NCBI GenBank assembly: GCA_012295275.1
Contig: CM022674.1
Coordinates: forward strand, 2,060,742 to 2,115,741
Source: Chrysomallon squamiferum
Taxonomy: Eukaryota; Mollusca; Gastropoda; Neomphalida; Peltospiridae
DNA length: 55,000 bases
Direction: 5' to 3'
Positions 1 to 13,620 of this stretch are shown piece by piece; the stretch's first letter is position 1, and each line of letters opens with the position of its first letter. A program made the position numbers and the translations under genes. The notes under the pieces are model-generated. The model saw only the letters and a list, made by a program, of their open reading frames with translations, searched no databases and was not told the DNA's origin.

Positions 1-340
1 CTATAATGTTTGAAAATAATATTACTTGTGTCTGGAATAATTATTTAGTTTCTGGAATAATTATTTAGACTAATTATAAATAATATTAGTGTCAGTAATA
101 TTTTTAAATGGAACTTGATAATATTTTCAGTAATATACATTTAAAAATATTCTAGCTCTGTACTGTCAGTAAAAACTTTGCAATATTCTCGGTAATATTT
201 TTCACAAGTGTCAGTAATATGCACATATATTTAAAACAGCGTTATTTTGGGGGTAATATTGATAAAAAAAAATTAAGATATTACATTTTAATGTTATTGA
301 TATTTAAAAACACCCAATAATATAAATAAAAAAATAAAAC

Positions 341-394
<54 letters not shown>

Positions 395-539
395 TAATAA
401 AAATAAATAAATAAGTAAAGAAGAAAAAATAAAACAATAATAATAATAACAGCAATGAAAAACTGATCACAGAATATTGCTGACATCAGTAATATTTATC
501 AGTAATATCACTGTAGTGATGGTAATGTTTGTTTTACAG
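1..539. other. intron sequence with degenerate repeat
   Basis: This AT-rich stretch precedes the first recognisable ATPase exon and is probably intron. A short motif close to CAGTAATAT recurs about every 30-40 bases (around 92, 130, 190, 212, 252, 488 and 500), suggesting a decayed tandem repeat. An (AAT)n array occupies about 341-394. No exon was seen. Confidence 0.6.
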
Positions 540-2316
540 AGCTCCTCCTCTACCCACCTCCTGACTCCACCCGATGCTAACAGGCTTGTGCCTGTCAAGG
601 TGCGTATGTGTTGTCAGTGTTGTTCACCCGTTTGTCTAGCCTGGTACATTTCACTGGTTTCATTTTGCATCAAGCTTGGTGATGTAGTAACTAAAGTCAG
701 GCTATGTAAAACAAAATTTTTTATTACAGTGCTTTCAGTTAGTAGTAGTCTAACTGGTATATTTTGTCTCTAGTACCAAAAATTACTTCTAACAGTTGTA
801 GGCTTTTTTGGCTATATGGGTAGTTTAACCTGCTTTTCCCAATCCAACCAATATTTGTTTACATTTGTAGAAGGTGCGTGGTTTTTTGGATCAGAAATCA
901 TTTTAAAATTTGTTTTTTGAAATTTTTGAATGAATGTCATAGATATATTTTCTATTTTTTTATTTTATTTTTGTTTGTGGTGATCTGTTTAACTTGTGTC
1001 TAAAATGCTGTGGTATGTGCTGCACTGTTTATCTTGATCAGTAATATTACAATATATTTTGGTGGCAGTCAGTTTCCTATGTTTTTTCATCTTGATTTGA
1101 ATGAAATGAAAGAAAAAACAACAGACAATAATAAAAAAAATTAAGTAAAGATATACTTGTTGGACATCTGATTGAAATTATTTCATCAGTGAATTATTGA
1201 AAATAAATAAATAAATAAATAAAATAACACCAGCCTTTACTAATAACAAAGTTTGTGACTTAAAATAACAGACCTAGAAGATTCATGGATGTATACATTT
1301 GTTCTCTCCATATTTTGTTATAATATATCTGTCTGTAGATGGATTCATATTGGAAATGAAAATTAGTCTAAAAGACTGATTAAAAGATTCACATAAATAA
1401 ATAAATAAATAAATAAATAAACATTAGCAAACAAACAAGACAAATAAACAAATAAACTCAGTCTGTTAGCATTTTTTTTAATGTAAAATAGAATAACTAG
1501 AGAAAAGAAATATGTCAATAATATTCTACATTTTTCCTAAGAAAAATTATTCTAACTCCATTCACTTATCATACGTATCATACAAAATATACTTGGACTA
1601 TTTCACTGTCGCCATAGACACATTTTGTATCTGTTAGATTTCATACTAAAAATGCACTGTTGCTGACATCATTAACATAATTTATTCATTCCCATTTTTG
1701 TTTCACTTGAAAGAAACTTGATAATGAGATGCGTTATTTTTTGTTTTGGTGGTGGTGTTTTTTCCAGTTTCATTGATTTTGTTTGTTTTTATTTGTTACA
1801 TTTCAGTGGTTTTGGTATTTTAATTATTTCTCTTTTCAACAGCAGTAGTTTATTATTCAGTAGATGATTACTGTTGTTTATTGTCTGATAAAACAGTTTG
1901 TGAATAGCTGTGTGTGACAGATGAGTTGATTGACAGACACATGGACAAACACACACACAGAGAAAACAAAGAGACAACACGGAAACACAAACATGCATAA
2001 AATAACAATAATATATGCATACATACATATATACATACATACACACATACATACTTACATATATACATGCATGCATGCATACATACATACATACATACAT
2101 ACATCTACACATATACATGATACATACATGCATATACATATACACATGTATGCATACATACATACATACATACATTCATTACATACATACACACACACAT
2201 ACTTACATACATGTGTATAGACAGACATTTTTAATAGTTTTTTTTACACTTATTTATATGTTTTATATGTTTGTTAGTCATAATATCTGTGTTTAATATA
2301 TGTGTGTGTACATATA

Positions 2317-2365
<49 letters not shown>

Positions 2366-3736
2366 TGATGATAAGAAATGTTCTAACTAATACTACTGAA
2401 TGATTTAACAGGACAGGACATACCATAACATTTGACACGCCAGCTGTAAACCATCTGTGAAAATCAGCCTTGGACTTAAGCAAACTGTCACCATTTCAAA
2501 ATTCCTGTCCAGCTGTTGTTAATCTGTTACGAACAAAACCCTGTCTAATCCAGATGCTGTCTACTTTGCATTCCAGGTGTAAAATCCAGAAGAAAAGAAC
2601 AGTTCATACAGGAATTAGCATTGTCAAATACTGGACACAAATTTACATGTAATTAGGCTACAGCGTGAGATGAAATGATCGCCATTCTTTTAAAAGGCTT
2701 GATGAACAATGAAATGCAGTATTTCTTGTAATCACTATATCAAGCTAGATGATCAAGATTGTTTTTAAAGTGTGTTGATACCTAAGTGAATTCACTCATT
2801 TAGATTTAGTGTCAAAAGGCTGAAGTCTGTGTAAAATACATATAACTCACATTTTGCTTTGTTTTGTTGAATTTGTTGTGATGTCCAAGCGACTTGAAGT
2901 AAAATTAATAGAAGAGTTTTAATCAAATCCACTTGTGTGAATAGAAAAATTTAGCTAGAGAGGAGTTGGGCTTTGGAGAAGAAAAATGAAAAAAAAAAAA
3001 AAAATGCAATCATCAGTAATGGACTGTTTTTTCAACAGACACTTGATAGATGTTTAACATTTGTAATAAAATATATTCCTGTTTTGTGTCAATTTAATCT
3101 TTATAAACTGGCACTGTATAAATTGGCAGATGTTGTTAGTCCCAAGTGAATCCAGGTTTTGACAGAGTCCACTGTATGTGTTGTTTATAATGATAGTTTA
3201 CAGCTGGGTTGTCAAACGTTATGGTATGTACTGTCATGTTAAATCATTCATTAATATTAGTTAATTCACTCGTTATCATCACCGATATTCCAAATGAATG
3301 ACAAAAGCAACAAACGTCAGAAGGAATAAATAATTATAGTAATAAATAAATTAAAATGACATCAGAATAAAATAAATAAATAAATAAATGAATAATAACA
3401 AATAAAAGTAATTAATGAATTAATAAATATTCATAATTCAATAGTTTGTAATAGTGGTATTAGTAGCAGTAGTAGTAATTGTAATGGTGATGATGATGAT
3501 GATGATAATAAATAAATATCCATGATTCAGTTGTTAGTAAAGTACTAGTAGTAGTAGTAGGAGCAGTAGTAGTAGTAGTAGTAGTAGTAGCAGTTGTAGT
3601 AATTATAATGATGATGATGATGATGATGATGATAACACTCATGCTTTACACCTGCTAAGTAATAAATTTATTTCATCAGTCAGAAAATTGTTGTCATTTA
3701 AAAAAGAAATAACTGTCACATTTTGTGTTTGTTTGT

Positions 3737-3775
<39 letters not shown>

Positions 3776-4539
3776 TTTGTTTGTTTCTGTGTAGGTGTAT
3801 CAGGCAGTAAGTTCAAGTGACCCAGATCAAAGGTATCACATCGCAGTCAGTGGGAAATCTTTTGCTGTGATTTACACTCACTTTCCCGAGCTCCTGTCAA
3901 AGGTAAAAAATCTCGCATTCTTCATTCAACAGTTTAAACACTGTGTCATTGTCTTTTATGTGAACCACAGATCTGCAAAAAAGATTAAGAGAATTTTAGG
4001 ATTTTAAAAATGTATTTATTGTTGAGATTTTTAATTTTCAGCATGACCATCATCATTAAGGATACAAATTGTGCTATGATTCTGAAGTTATAGAAAAATA
4101 TTTTGTAGCTGATTTTCAGTGATAACTACAATAATACTGTTAAAAATTCAAAGCTTCTTTTCCCTTATTCATTTTGCAAATCTGTTTGGCACACATGGGC
4201 TTTATAATAACCCTGTACGAAAGATTTATTGGTAGCTTCTGTTCAAATCAGTTTAATTTAGATTTCTATGTAAACTGGTATTGTTTTAATTATCAGGATT
4301 TTTGAAGTTGTCTTTGGAAATTAATCTGTTCAAATTCACTTCTACCTAAGCAAATGTTTTTTGTTTTTTTTTTCTTCTTCTTTTTTAACAAACTTTTCAG
4401 ATTTTAAATTCCTTTCAGCTACTGTTGATGTTTTGAAAATAAATTTGTTTTGTTATCAAGTAGAATATTTCTTTATTTGAAATGTCATGTATATTATATC
4501 TTTTGTATTGTTTGTAATTGTTTGCATCTGTGTGTATAT

Positions 4540-4588
<49 letters not shown>

Positions 4589-5143
4589 GGATGGTGGGTA
4601 TATGGGTGTGTATATATTTATGTACATATATGTACGTTCAGGTGTGTGTGTGTGTGTGACTGTGTTTATGTACTATATATGTGCTTGTGTATGTGTGTCT
4701 TGTCATGCTATATATGTATATATGTGTCTCTGTTTGTATGTGTGTCTGTTTGTTTGTATGTATGTCTGTCTGTCAGTATTTATATACTGTATATATGTTT
4801 CTATTTGTATTTGTATGTGAGTGAGTGTTTTATGCAGTATGTTTGTGTGGGTGCATGTTTTCATGTTAGACTACAGACACATGCACACCAGTTAGATCCT
4901 ACACTTACTAACTGTTGATGATAATCTCTTCTCAGATCTGTGTCAAAGGTACAGTGTTTGCAAGGATGTCTCCTGATCAGAAATGTCAGCTGATACAACA
5001 GTTACAATCTTTAGGGTAAGTACTGTCCTGCCTAGTTTCCATTCAAAATATTTAAGGAATATTTAAAGTATTACCTTTTTTTATTTTCTAATATATATAC
5101 ATACATATATATACATATATATATTATATATACATATATATAC

Positions 5144-5186
<43 letters not shown>

Positions 5187-8100
5187 TATATATTTGATAA
5201 TGTTTAATTTAAATTCCATCTAAATTTAGTTTGATTTTTGTTTCAATATTTTATTTATTAACAAAAAGATTAGTTACTATAAATTATAATGGTAATATGG
5301 ATGAATGTATTATATATATATATTTGAGCTGTAAAAATTATTATATGCTACATTATTAGGTTCCTTTAAACTGAGTATAGAGTGCTGTTTGTAAACAAAC
5401 TGTTTACTTTTTTCAGGTACATTGTGGGAATGTGTGGAGATGGAGCCAATGACTGTGAAGTGAGCAGTTTGTATTGTTTGTTGTTATGACAATCAGAGAA
5501 TTTTAAAAAATCATTAACAATTTATCTATAATTATTTATTTTGTGAATAATGTATTCATTCTGATCTACTGACAGACCCATCGATCTATCTATCTATCTA
5601 TCTACCACACACATAAAATATTTATGTTTAATAAAATGATCTATCTATCAAATTTCTATCTATCTATGTATGTATGTATTTCTGTTTATATATTTTAAAA
5701 TGCACTGCTGGATCTGTTTGTTTATTTATTTATTTATGTATGTATGTATGTATGTCATCACTGCCATCAGGTCTGTGTGTCTGTCTGTCTGTCTATCTAT
5801 CTATTTGTTTATTCCCAGGCTTTAAAACTCTCATCTGCACATGCTGGAAAACTTTCCCTGTCTGAGGCAGAGGCATCAGTAAAAGCTCCATTCACATCTA
5901 GAATCCCATCACATTCAGGTGTCATCACTGCCATCAGGTAAAACTCTCAAAACTGATTTCAGGTAATAACATCAAAAACTTATCACTGGCTTCAGGTTTT
6001 GATTTCCATCAGTATGATTATAGATAAAACAGATTTTAAAACTGAAGTCCAAGGTAAAACTGCTCATCTGAGGTTGGATGTTTTAAGTAAATCTTTTTTT
6101 TTTTTACTCAACATAAATGAGAATTGAGAAGAAAATGTTTGAAAAATTGTCTTAAAGGAACAAAAACTCAATTTCAAATATTATCATTATTTGTTCGAAA
6201 TGTATATCTGCTTTTTCATTTCTATATGGTTATAAAACAAATTTTAAAGTCCAAAACCAATGTCTTAAATTTGAATATTTTAGTAATAAAAGTTTTTTAA
6301 AGTATAACCTTATTACAGAAAGTCTTCTGTAGGAAACTTCCTCTCTGTTTATCTATATATCACCTGCATGGTGCTGTGTAACTGTTAGTTTAAAATGTGT
6401 TCAGTCTGTCTTCAGAAAATCTATCTTTATATTTTACCATATCATCCCATATTTATATTTATATTTATTTAATTCTTCTGATAACCCCAAAAAATAAAAA
6501 TAAATAAATATTTAAAGCTTTGATTTGATTTGATTGTTAAAGTAAAGGTTCATGTTGTTGTGTATGATGTTGTACTAAAATGTTTTTGTTACAGAGAAGG
6601 TCGGGCAGCTCTGGTGACGTCATTCGGCTGTTTCAAGTACATGGCTCTCTACAGCTTCATCCAGTTTGCTTCCATCCTCATCTTGTACACGGTAAGAACA
6701 GGCTGGAAGCTGAGAAACTCTTCTCGATTACATCATGACTGAAAACTCAGTTTTTAAAAAATAAATAATAATTAACCTTTAAGTCTAGTTAATGACATAA
6801 GCACTGAAGATAAAAGTTTGGATTGAAAACTTCAAAAGAAATCAAATCAAATATTTCTGGTCTCCGTAAATATGTGAGTTGAAACACCTGAAAATTCATC
6901 TTCAGAATTGTAAAGGAAAAAAAGACAAGATTTGATTCTAGATAATAATATAAATCAGAACAATAAAAATTAAAAATTAAATATATATATATATATATAT
7001 TAACATTTTTTCAGTCTTGTTAATGAGATTATGAAAAATGAATTTCAGATTTTTTTAAAATAAATAACTTTCTGGCCTAGATAATGATAAAAGCACAACA
7101 ATAAATAGCAGCTAGAAAGTAAAAACTTTAAAACAAAAACTAAAAAAACCCTACCAAAATCTAGATAATGACATAAACCAATGAATAAATGTCAAGTTTC
7201 AAAATAAACAAATTAAAACAAATAAAAAGAAAACCTATCGAAATAATGACATATACTATTTATTTACTTTCTTTAAATAAATTTTTATTTATATTTTGTT
7301 TGGATGTTAGACGATTCCTTTATTAAATATTTTTATTATTAAAATGAGATGACACAGTCTGTTTTGATTGTTTCTGTTCTAAAAATAGATTTAACAACCT
7401 GATTAAAAATTCAAACATTTTTTTTTTTTTTTTTCTGTTTTACAGTTTGGAGCAAATTTGTCAGATTTTGAATTCCTCTACATTGATCTTGTCATAACTT
7501 TGTCCATCGCAGTGTTCAGTAAGTGTCTGTCATATTTATCTTTAATTAATTTATTTTGTTTCATATATAATTTTTCATAATCACTGGAGTTTGTTTTGAA
7601 TGGTGGCTTTTTTTTACATCGTTTTATTGAGGTGAATCCTTTCAGCATATGTATTTTATATACTAAGACAGAGACATAAGCACATTCATGGATATTATAC
7701 ATATACATACATATATACAGACACATACACCTACAAATGCATGTACATACACACATACAAACTCATGCACACACATAGACATACATACATAAACATGCAC
7801 AGACATACAAACACACACATACATACATACACAAACAGATACTGATGCATATACACACATCACACATAAATTCATAGATATACAAACATACATTCATACC
7901 CTAACATACATTCACTCATACACTGACATGCAAATAATGCAGATAAGTGCAAACACATAACAAAAATACATTTACAAAGATCTGCATAAACACACACATA
8001 TGTGATACAAACTGAATCTACTGTGAACAAATCATATGTGAATACAAATGCAAACCCCACACACACACACACACAAAAATGGATCTATTAAAAGGGTTTT

Positions 8101-8415
8101 TCACAATATGAATTAAAAAATTAAGAAAACTTGTGTCTGTGTTTCAGTGAGTTACACAAAAGCGTATGACAGACTGGTACACAAGAAGCCGCCAGGCAGT
8201 CTGATGAAGGTTTCTAATCTAGTGTCCATCTTCATGCAGGTCACGTTAGTGTTCATCTTCCAAGTGTCTGCCTATCTCTTCTTACGATCACAGTCATGGT
8301 AGGAGTATTTTCTTTTAATTACCCTGTTTGTAGGTGTCTGTATGTGTGTGTGTCTATGTGTGGATATTATATATATGTGTGTGTGTGTGTTTGTGTTTGT
8401 GTGTGAGTGTATGTT

Positions 8416-8492
<77 letters not shown>

Positions 8493-11215
8493 CTGCTTGA
8501 TTTGTCTGCTTGATTTGTCACTGTATTTGTGTTCACATGTGCACACATGTCATATTATATATGTCTTTATTTAATATCACTACATTCTTTTGTAAATACC
8601 TGTGTAGTGTTTCTTATTTCTTATTCTTTCTGATTTTTAAACATTTATATTCTTCAGTTAACCACATTTTTACTGTAACAGTACTAAACAGCAAATCACA
8701 AAAAAACCATTAGTAATTTGACTATTCATATATCAAAAGTACAGCAAAATACATATTTTACATACACCTACTCACAGCCAGGACAACACATACCATAGCT
8801 TTTTTTTCATTTCTTTTTCTTTACTATAAACTAAAGCACATTATGCTGATGAATTACCAAGTTTGTGGGTGTTTTGTGTCTAGTTAAACGTTTGTTTTGT
8901 CAGGTATGTTGAATCTGTACCCAATGGAAATCTGGACAATGTTAGGTCATGGGAAAGCACGATTATTTTCCTGGTCTCGACCTACATGTACGTCGCAGTC
9001 GCATTCTGCTTCTCAAAGGGTCCACCTTTCAGAAAACCAATCTGGACTAACTGTGAGATATGATTTTATTATTTTATTATTCATTTTTATTACTGTTTTA
9101 TTTGTTTACTTGTTTGTTTGTTTTTTTTTTGTTTTGTTTTATTTTATTTTATTTTATTTTTATTTTATTTTATTTTTTTTTTTTTTTTATTTTATTTTTT
9201 AAATTTTATTTTAATTTATTTTGTTTTTGTTTTGTTTTGTTTTATTTTGTTTTATTTATGTTTTTATTTTAGTTTTTGTTTGTTGGTTTTTTATTTTTTT
9301 TTTATTTTTTTTTTTTTTTTTTTTTACTTATCTATTTATTTATTATTTGATTTTATTTCTTGTTTTTTTTTAATTTTTAAAATTTTTGCTTAATTTTTAG
9401 ATTCTCTAGATATCTTGTTTTATGTTTGTTTCTTTTTTTATATATATTTTTTAAAACATTTTTTTTATTATTGTGTTGTTGTTTTTAGACGTATTAAATT
9501 ATAATTAAACATTATTTTCTCCATTCTATTTATTTTTATTTTTAAATTCATTATCATTATGTAGCCCATAACTATAACTTAATAAACAATCACAGACAAA
9601 CAAAAAAAAAAAAATGTTTTTATTAAATAAAATATTTCTTAGTTCATTATTTGTTTTTATTTTCTTATCACAGATCTGTTTCTCATTGACATTGTCCTTC
9701 TGTTTGCGTTCTCTACATTCTTACTGCTGTATCCTATAGAGCCATTGGAAAACTTCTTCCAGGTGAGCATGGTTTTAAATTTCTTCGTTAGTAAAGTCGT
9801 CTGTCTCTAAAAATTGTGAATTTACCTGTCAGGTAATTAACTAATTAATAAATTCATTCATTCATTCGTTGAGGTGTTATAATTAACACTGCAGTGACAT
9901 AACAAATACATGACAGTCTTCACATGGTTGATGTCACATGTCATTCATTAAAAGCAACAAAAATAACATGTCAACAATAGGTTACAAATATGTGATACAT
10001 AATTTGTTGACAGTGGATTACATTTGTGACACATATAATTTCTTACAGTAGATTTTCTGAGTTTGTGATTTTACAATTTGTCTCTGTAACTTGTCAAAGC
10101 ATTCTCTAAATGCAAAATGGTATGAACAAGAGAATGTCACATGGTATTAACTCTTCTTATACTACCCCAAAAAATTATTTTATATTTCAGTCTTTTAAAA
10201 AATTCCTTGCATAAAGCTAAATAAATAATTTTTTTTATATTTTTAAACATTCCTTGCATTTAACAAACAAAGTATTTTGTATTAGATTTTTAAATTTCTT
10301 GCAGTTAAGAAAATAAGTATTTATTATTTGATTTTTAAAAAAAATAAATGTTATAACACTTTTCTTTTAGATGAAACCTCTTCATGAAAAACCACTGAGT
10401 TTTCGCTTGTACATTTTTGGATTTGCAATTGGATTTGCTGTAGCTTCAAATGTTTTGGAGGTAAATTCTATTTTGTTTTTGTTTGAAATAGATTAAATTA
10501 TTATTATCATCATCATTATTATTATTACTAGTACTATTTGTTATTGTTGTTATTATATGTTCTATTATTTATTATTATTTTTATTATTATTATATTTAGT
10601 ATTATTAGTTAAAAATGTTCTACATTTCACTTGGTTAATTTTCAATTTTGATTGTAATGTTTAACAAATTTAAGAAAATAATCATTTATTTATTTATTTT
10701 TTATTATTATGAATTGTTTTTTCTGTCCAGATAATAATTGTTGAAAATGTAACTACGCTACAAAACTTCTGTACATAATTGCTTGTTTAATTTTCAGTTT
10801 TAAATTTAAATGTTTAAATAAGTATAATCATTTATTTATTTAAATATTTATTTATTTATTTATTTATAGATAGTAATATCCTAAAATTTTAATAAATTAG
10901 AAAGCCATAATGAATTGTGTCCATTTTTTTAAAGATATTAAATATACATTTTAATGTTAAAGAAAGTAATCAATCTATTTTTTTATATATATATTTATTT
11001 GTTTCCAGATGATAATCGTTGAAAGTGATTTACTTAAACCACTCTACCGAATGTGTAACCGAAGACAAGCACCATTAGCATACAAAGTTATTGAGAAAGA
11101 ACTGAAGGCTTCTGATTGGCCACCGATTGGTCAGGTGACATTTCCATCAACCAATGGCGGTGAAGATTTTAATGAGATGCATGTTGAAATGGATTCAGGA
11201 CGAGCAGTGCACTGA
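540..11215 (+). CDS. ATP13A2: P5B-type polyamine-transporting ATPase, C-terminal third (ATP13A2/3-like)
   Basis: Twelve exons join into 421 codons plus a stop: 540-599, 3795-3902, 4936-5015, 5417-5459, 5819-5937, 6595-6691, 7446-7518, 8148-8298, 8904-9052, 9674-9762, 10371-10460 and 11009-11215. All have AG acceptors and GT donors, and all phases match. The P-domain hinge motif [11 protein letters not shown] spans the join of exons 3 and 4 (fragment residues 86-96). It is preceded by [13 protein letters not shown] and followed by LSLSEAEAS and the [20 protein letters not shown] segment that enters TM5. Later hydrophobic segments match TM6-TM10, and the protein ends in a charged cytosolic tail with [11 protein letters not shown]. 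Family knowledge: these P5B pumps export polyamines from late endosomes and lysosomes. The ATP13A2-type loop VPNGNLDNV and SILILYT favour ATP13A2 over ATP13A3. The phosphorylation-site exons are outside the window. Oddities are the residue E after GDGANDC and a three-residue insertion before LSLSE. Confidence 0.93.
600..3794 (+). other. large ATPase intron rich in simple repeats
   Basis: This intron separates the first two visible ATPase exons. It contains (AAAT)n patches near 1200 and 1395, a 200-base CATA/ACAT array at about 2010-2215, (TA)n at about 2325-2362, GTA and GAT triplet arrays at about 3460-3635, and (TTTA)n at about 3727-3784 just before the acceptor. Long open frames here encode only Y/I/H/T or C/V/M runs and are repeat artefacts. 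Confidence 0.8.
2010..2215. repeat. CATA/ACAT tetranucleotide array
   Basis: An imperfect (CATA)n array with CA and TA patches fills this part of the first ATPase intron. No gene content. Confidence 0.9.
4546..4586. repeat. (GT)n microsatellite
   Basis: A pure GT run is followed by a degenerate GT/TATG tail to about 4850, inside the ATPase intron between 3902 and 4936. Confidence 0.9.
5088..5184. repeat. (TA)n microsatellite
   Basis: TA dinucleotides with a few TATAC interruptions lie inside the ATPase intron between 5015 and 5417. Confidence 0.9.
7670..8072. repeat. degenerate CA/CATA array
   Basis: A degenerate array of CACA, CATA and ACATAC units sits in the ATPase intron between 7518 and 8148. 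Minus-strand open frames here consist of C, V, Y and M runs and are not genes. Confidence 0.85.
8429..8487. repeat. (GA)n microsatellite
   Basis: A pure GA run of about 29 units follows a GT/TA patch in the ATPase intron between 8298 and 8904. The transcribed strand carries purines here, unlike the CT tracts in introns of the other genes in the window. Confidence 0.95.
9100..9390. repeat. T-rich (TTTTA)n array in intron
   Basis: About 290 bases of T with scattered A and G, largely TTTTA units, lie in the ATPase intron between 9052 and 9674. Plus-strand frames read as long F/L/Y runs. They are not coding. Confidence 0.85.
10731..10778 (+). pseudogene. decayed or alternative copy of the ATPase last exon
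   Basis: A strong acceptor (TTTTTTCTGTCCAG, ending at 10730) is followed by codons for [15 protein letters not shown] and a TAA stop at 10776-10778. The true last exon at 11009 starts [13 protein letters not shown], so the first six codons are near-identical (about 16 of 20 bases). The surrounding intron is itself tandemly repeated: segments starting near 10608 and near 10761 both contain TTGGTTAATTTTCA or TTGTTTAATTTTCA followed by AATCATTTATTTATTT. This is a partial tandem duplication reaching into the exon start. It could be dead or could act as an alternative terminal exon. Confidence 0.55.
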
Positions 11216-11833
11216 AAGCTATTTTTAGACATTAATGCCTTATTGCTTGCAGTATTTAGTCATTTTTCTTAACTATGGGATGATATTTTTAATGAATAAC
11301 ACCATTATTTTCTTAACATGATATTGTTTTTCTAATGTTTACAAAAGTAAGTTTAGTTTTTCAGTCCCAACTGAACTGTGATGAATATATATATATTTTT
11401 TATTATTATTGTTTGTTTTATTTTTTTATCATTATTGTCATTATTATTACTGTTAGTTTTATTTTTGTTATTATTATTATTATTATTATTATTCTGAGGA
11501 CTTGTTGTACAAAAGATATTCTATTTAATTATGTAAATTTATTTAAGTGGCCTTAAATCTATTATTTCTACATTCTTTTTATCAACAAAATTATTTTTAA
11601 TCATGTCTTGAAATGTTAATAAAAAAAAACTAACATTTTAGTACCTAGAAAAACCAGCTGAGGCTTTGTTACAAGGATTTATATGTGTCTAATGATATGT
11701 TTAACCCATGCAGGTTTGCTGGTTTATTTTGAATATAAGTGTGTGTGAAACATCCATAGTTCAAGGATTTATAGAAACTTCCAAAACCACTGAATGGATA
11801 GATAGATAGATAGATAGATATGTATATATAGAT

Positions 11834-11871
<38 letters not shown>

Positions 11872-11967
11872 GTTTTTTTGTGTGCGTGTATATATAAAAC
11901 AGTATTTGCTAAGATCACTGTCAAGAAATTAAAGATTAATTAACATTTTTTTAAGATATTATACAGC

Positions 11968-11999
<32 letters not shown>

Positions 12000-13620
12000 C
12001 AATAATAATAATAATAAAAGAAAATCCCCACTGAGGTTATATCAGAAAAATAAAAATCTGAATCATGTGAACAAATTTCTTTTCTTAAATTTCTCTTCCA
12101 GTATTTATCTTATTATCATTTGGGTCATATATTTTGTAGCACAGTATAATATTATTTTGTTAAAATATGGTTATGTATTCATTTTATGTATTTTGTAAAC
12201 TTGGGCCATAATAATTTATAACAGAATCATCTTAACAAATGATGCTTCATAAAATCTAGTTGTTTAGTTTTTGTTGTAGAATCTGTAGTTTCGTTTTTTA
12301 TATATATATAGTAATTATGTCACATTTGCTATGATTTATATATATATATCTATATATATAGATATATAGATATATATTTTTTCAATCAATGTTTCTGTTA
12401 TCACATTTAGGGAATTTTAGTTTTTTTTTTTTTTTCTTTATGGGCTTTCTTTTTACTATTCTTAGATACAGCTGCTTTTGTGACCAGTTTAATTGTTCAT
12501 GTAGATAATTTTATTTATATGGGGAAAACAGTTCAGTACAAAGTGTATTAATAATGTGAATGATTGTGAGTGAGCCTGTTTTTGAATGTTAGAACGTTTG
12601 CAAATAACATTCTAGTATGTATGTGTGTGTGTGTGTGTGTGTTTTTTTGCATGGATGAATGCACATACAGACACAGATTAACCTGGATGTGTATTCTATA
12701 TATATATATATATATAGAACACATGTAGGTCACTGTTTTTTATTAAAGCAAAAATGTGGGATATATAGGTTGGTTTCGCAATAGTTTACAATACATCTAT
12801 TTTTCACTGGCTGTAAAAAAAGGTTTAATATGTTTGTTTTTTTTCTATGATAAGAGTTTGAGTTGTGTGTTTGATGGCAGCTCTTCAGTGTATTCAGTTG
12901 CTCAAAAACTTACCAATGTACAGAATTAAACCAGAGATGTCATATACAGAATATTTACTGTCAGCATTTTAGAACAGAACAAAGATGATGCTTTACATTT
13001 TTATCTCACAGGCATTGATCATCAGTTTTTAAGCCTCTATCAGACATGATTTTTCAAATTCCTATTTCTATTTTTTTTTTTTTTTTTTTATCTCTCGTTT
13101 TATGCCCTGGAAAAGTTTATTAATTCTAATTTAAAAGAATTTACTGTGGACAGTAGCCAGTTTATTCTTTAATTTTATTGTCAGAAAATTATCACTGATG
13201 CCCCCTTGTAAACTCTCAGTATAAAAATGTTATTGAGATGTCATAAAGCCTGTATGTGTTCATTTATGCTGCATAACAATTCTGTTTTAAATTCCTTCAT
13301 TGAAAATGGAGGCATCACTGTTTTTTATTTTTAAACCTGGCTGTCTCAAAAGTATAGGAATAAATTTCGCTGGAAATTTTTAATTTAATATATATATATT
13401 TCATGTTTAAATATTGTTTATTTGTGAATTGTATTTTTATTTTACTTACAAGGAGATGGAACCAAGTAACTTTATGCAATTAAAAAAATATATATATATA
13501 TATATATTAATTTATGTATAAATTATTATCTTTTCTTTTACCACAGCTTTTGTATAAATATTTTTGTTGGAAGAAAACTGATGGATATATTTGAGGTTAT
13601 AAAATAAACATTTTACAAAA
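11216..13620 (+). other. ATP13A2: 3' UTR of the ATPase gene
   Basis: This AT-rich sequence after the stop codon has no open gene. AATAAA-type signals occur near 11618 and at 13603-13608. The latter is followed by a TTTTACAAAA stretch and is the likelier distal polyadenylation site. The region carries (TTA)n near 11468, (GATA)n and (GA)n at about 11797-11868, (AAT)n at about 11968-12016, and several (TA)n patches. The true 3' end is inferred, not seen. Confidence 0.5.
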
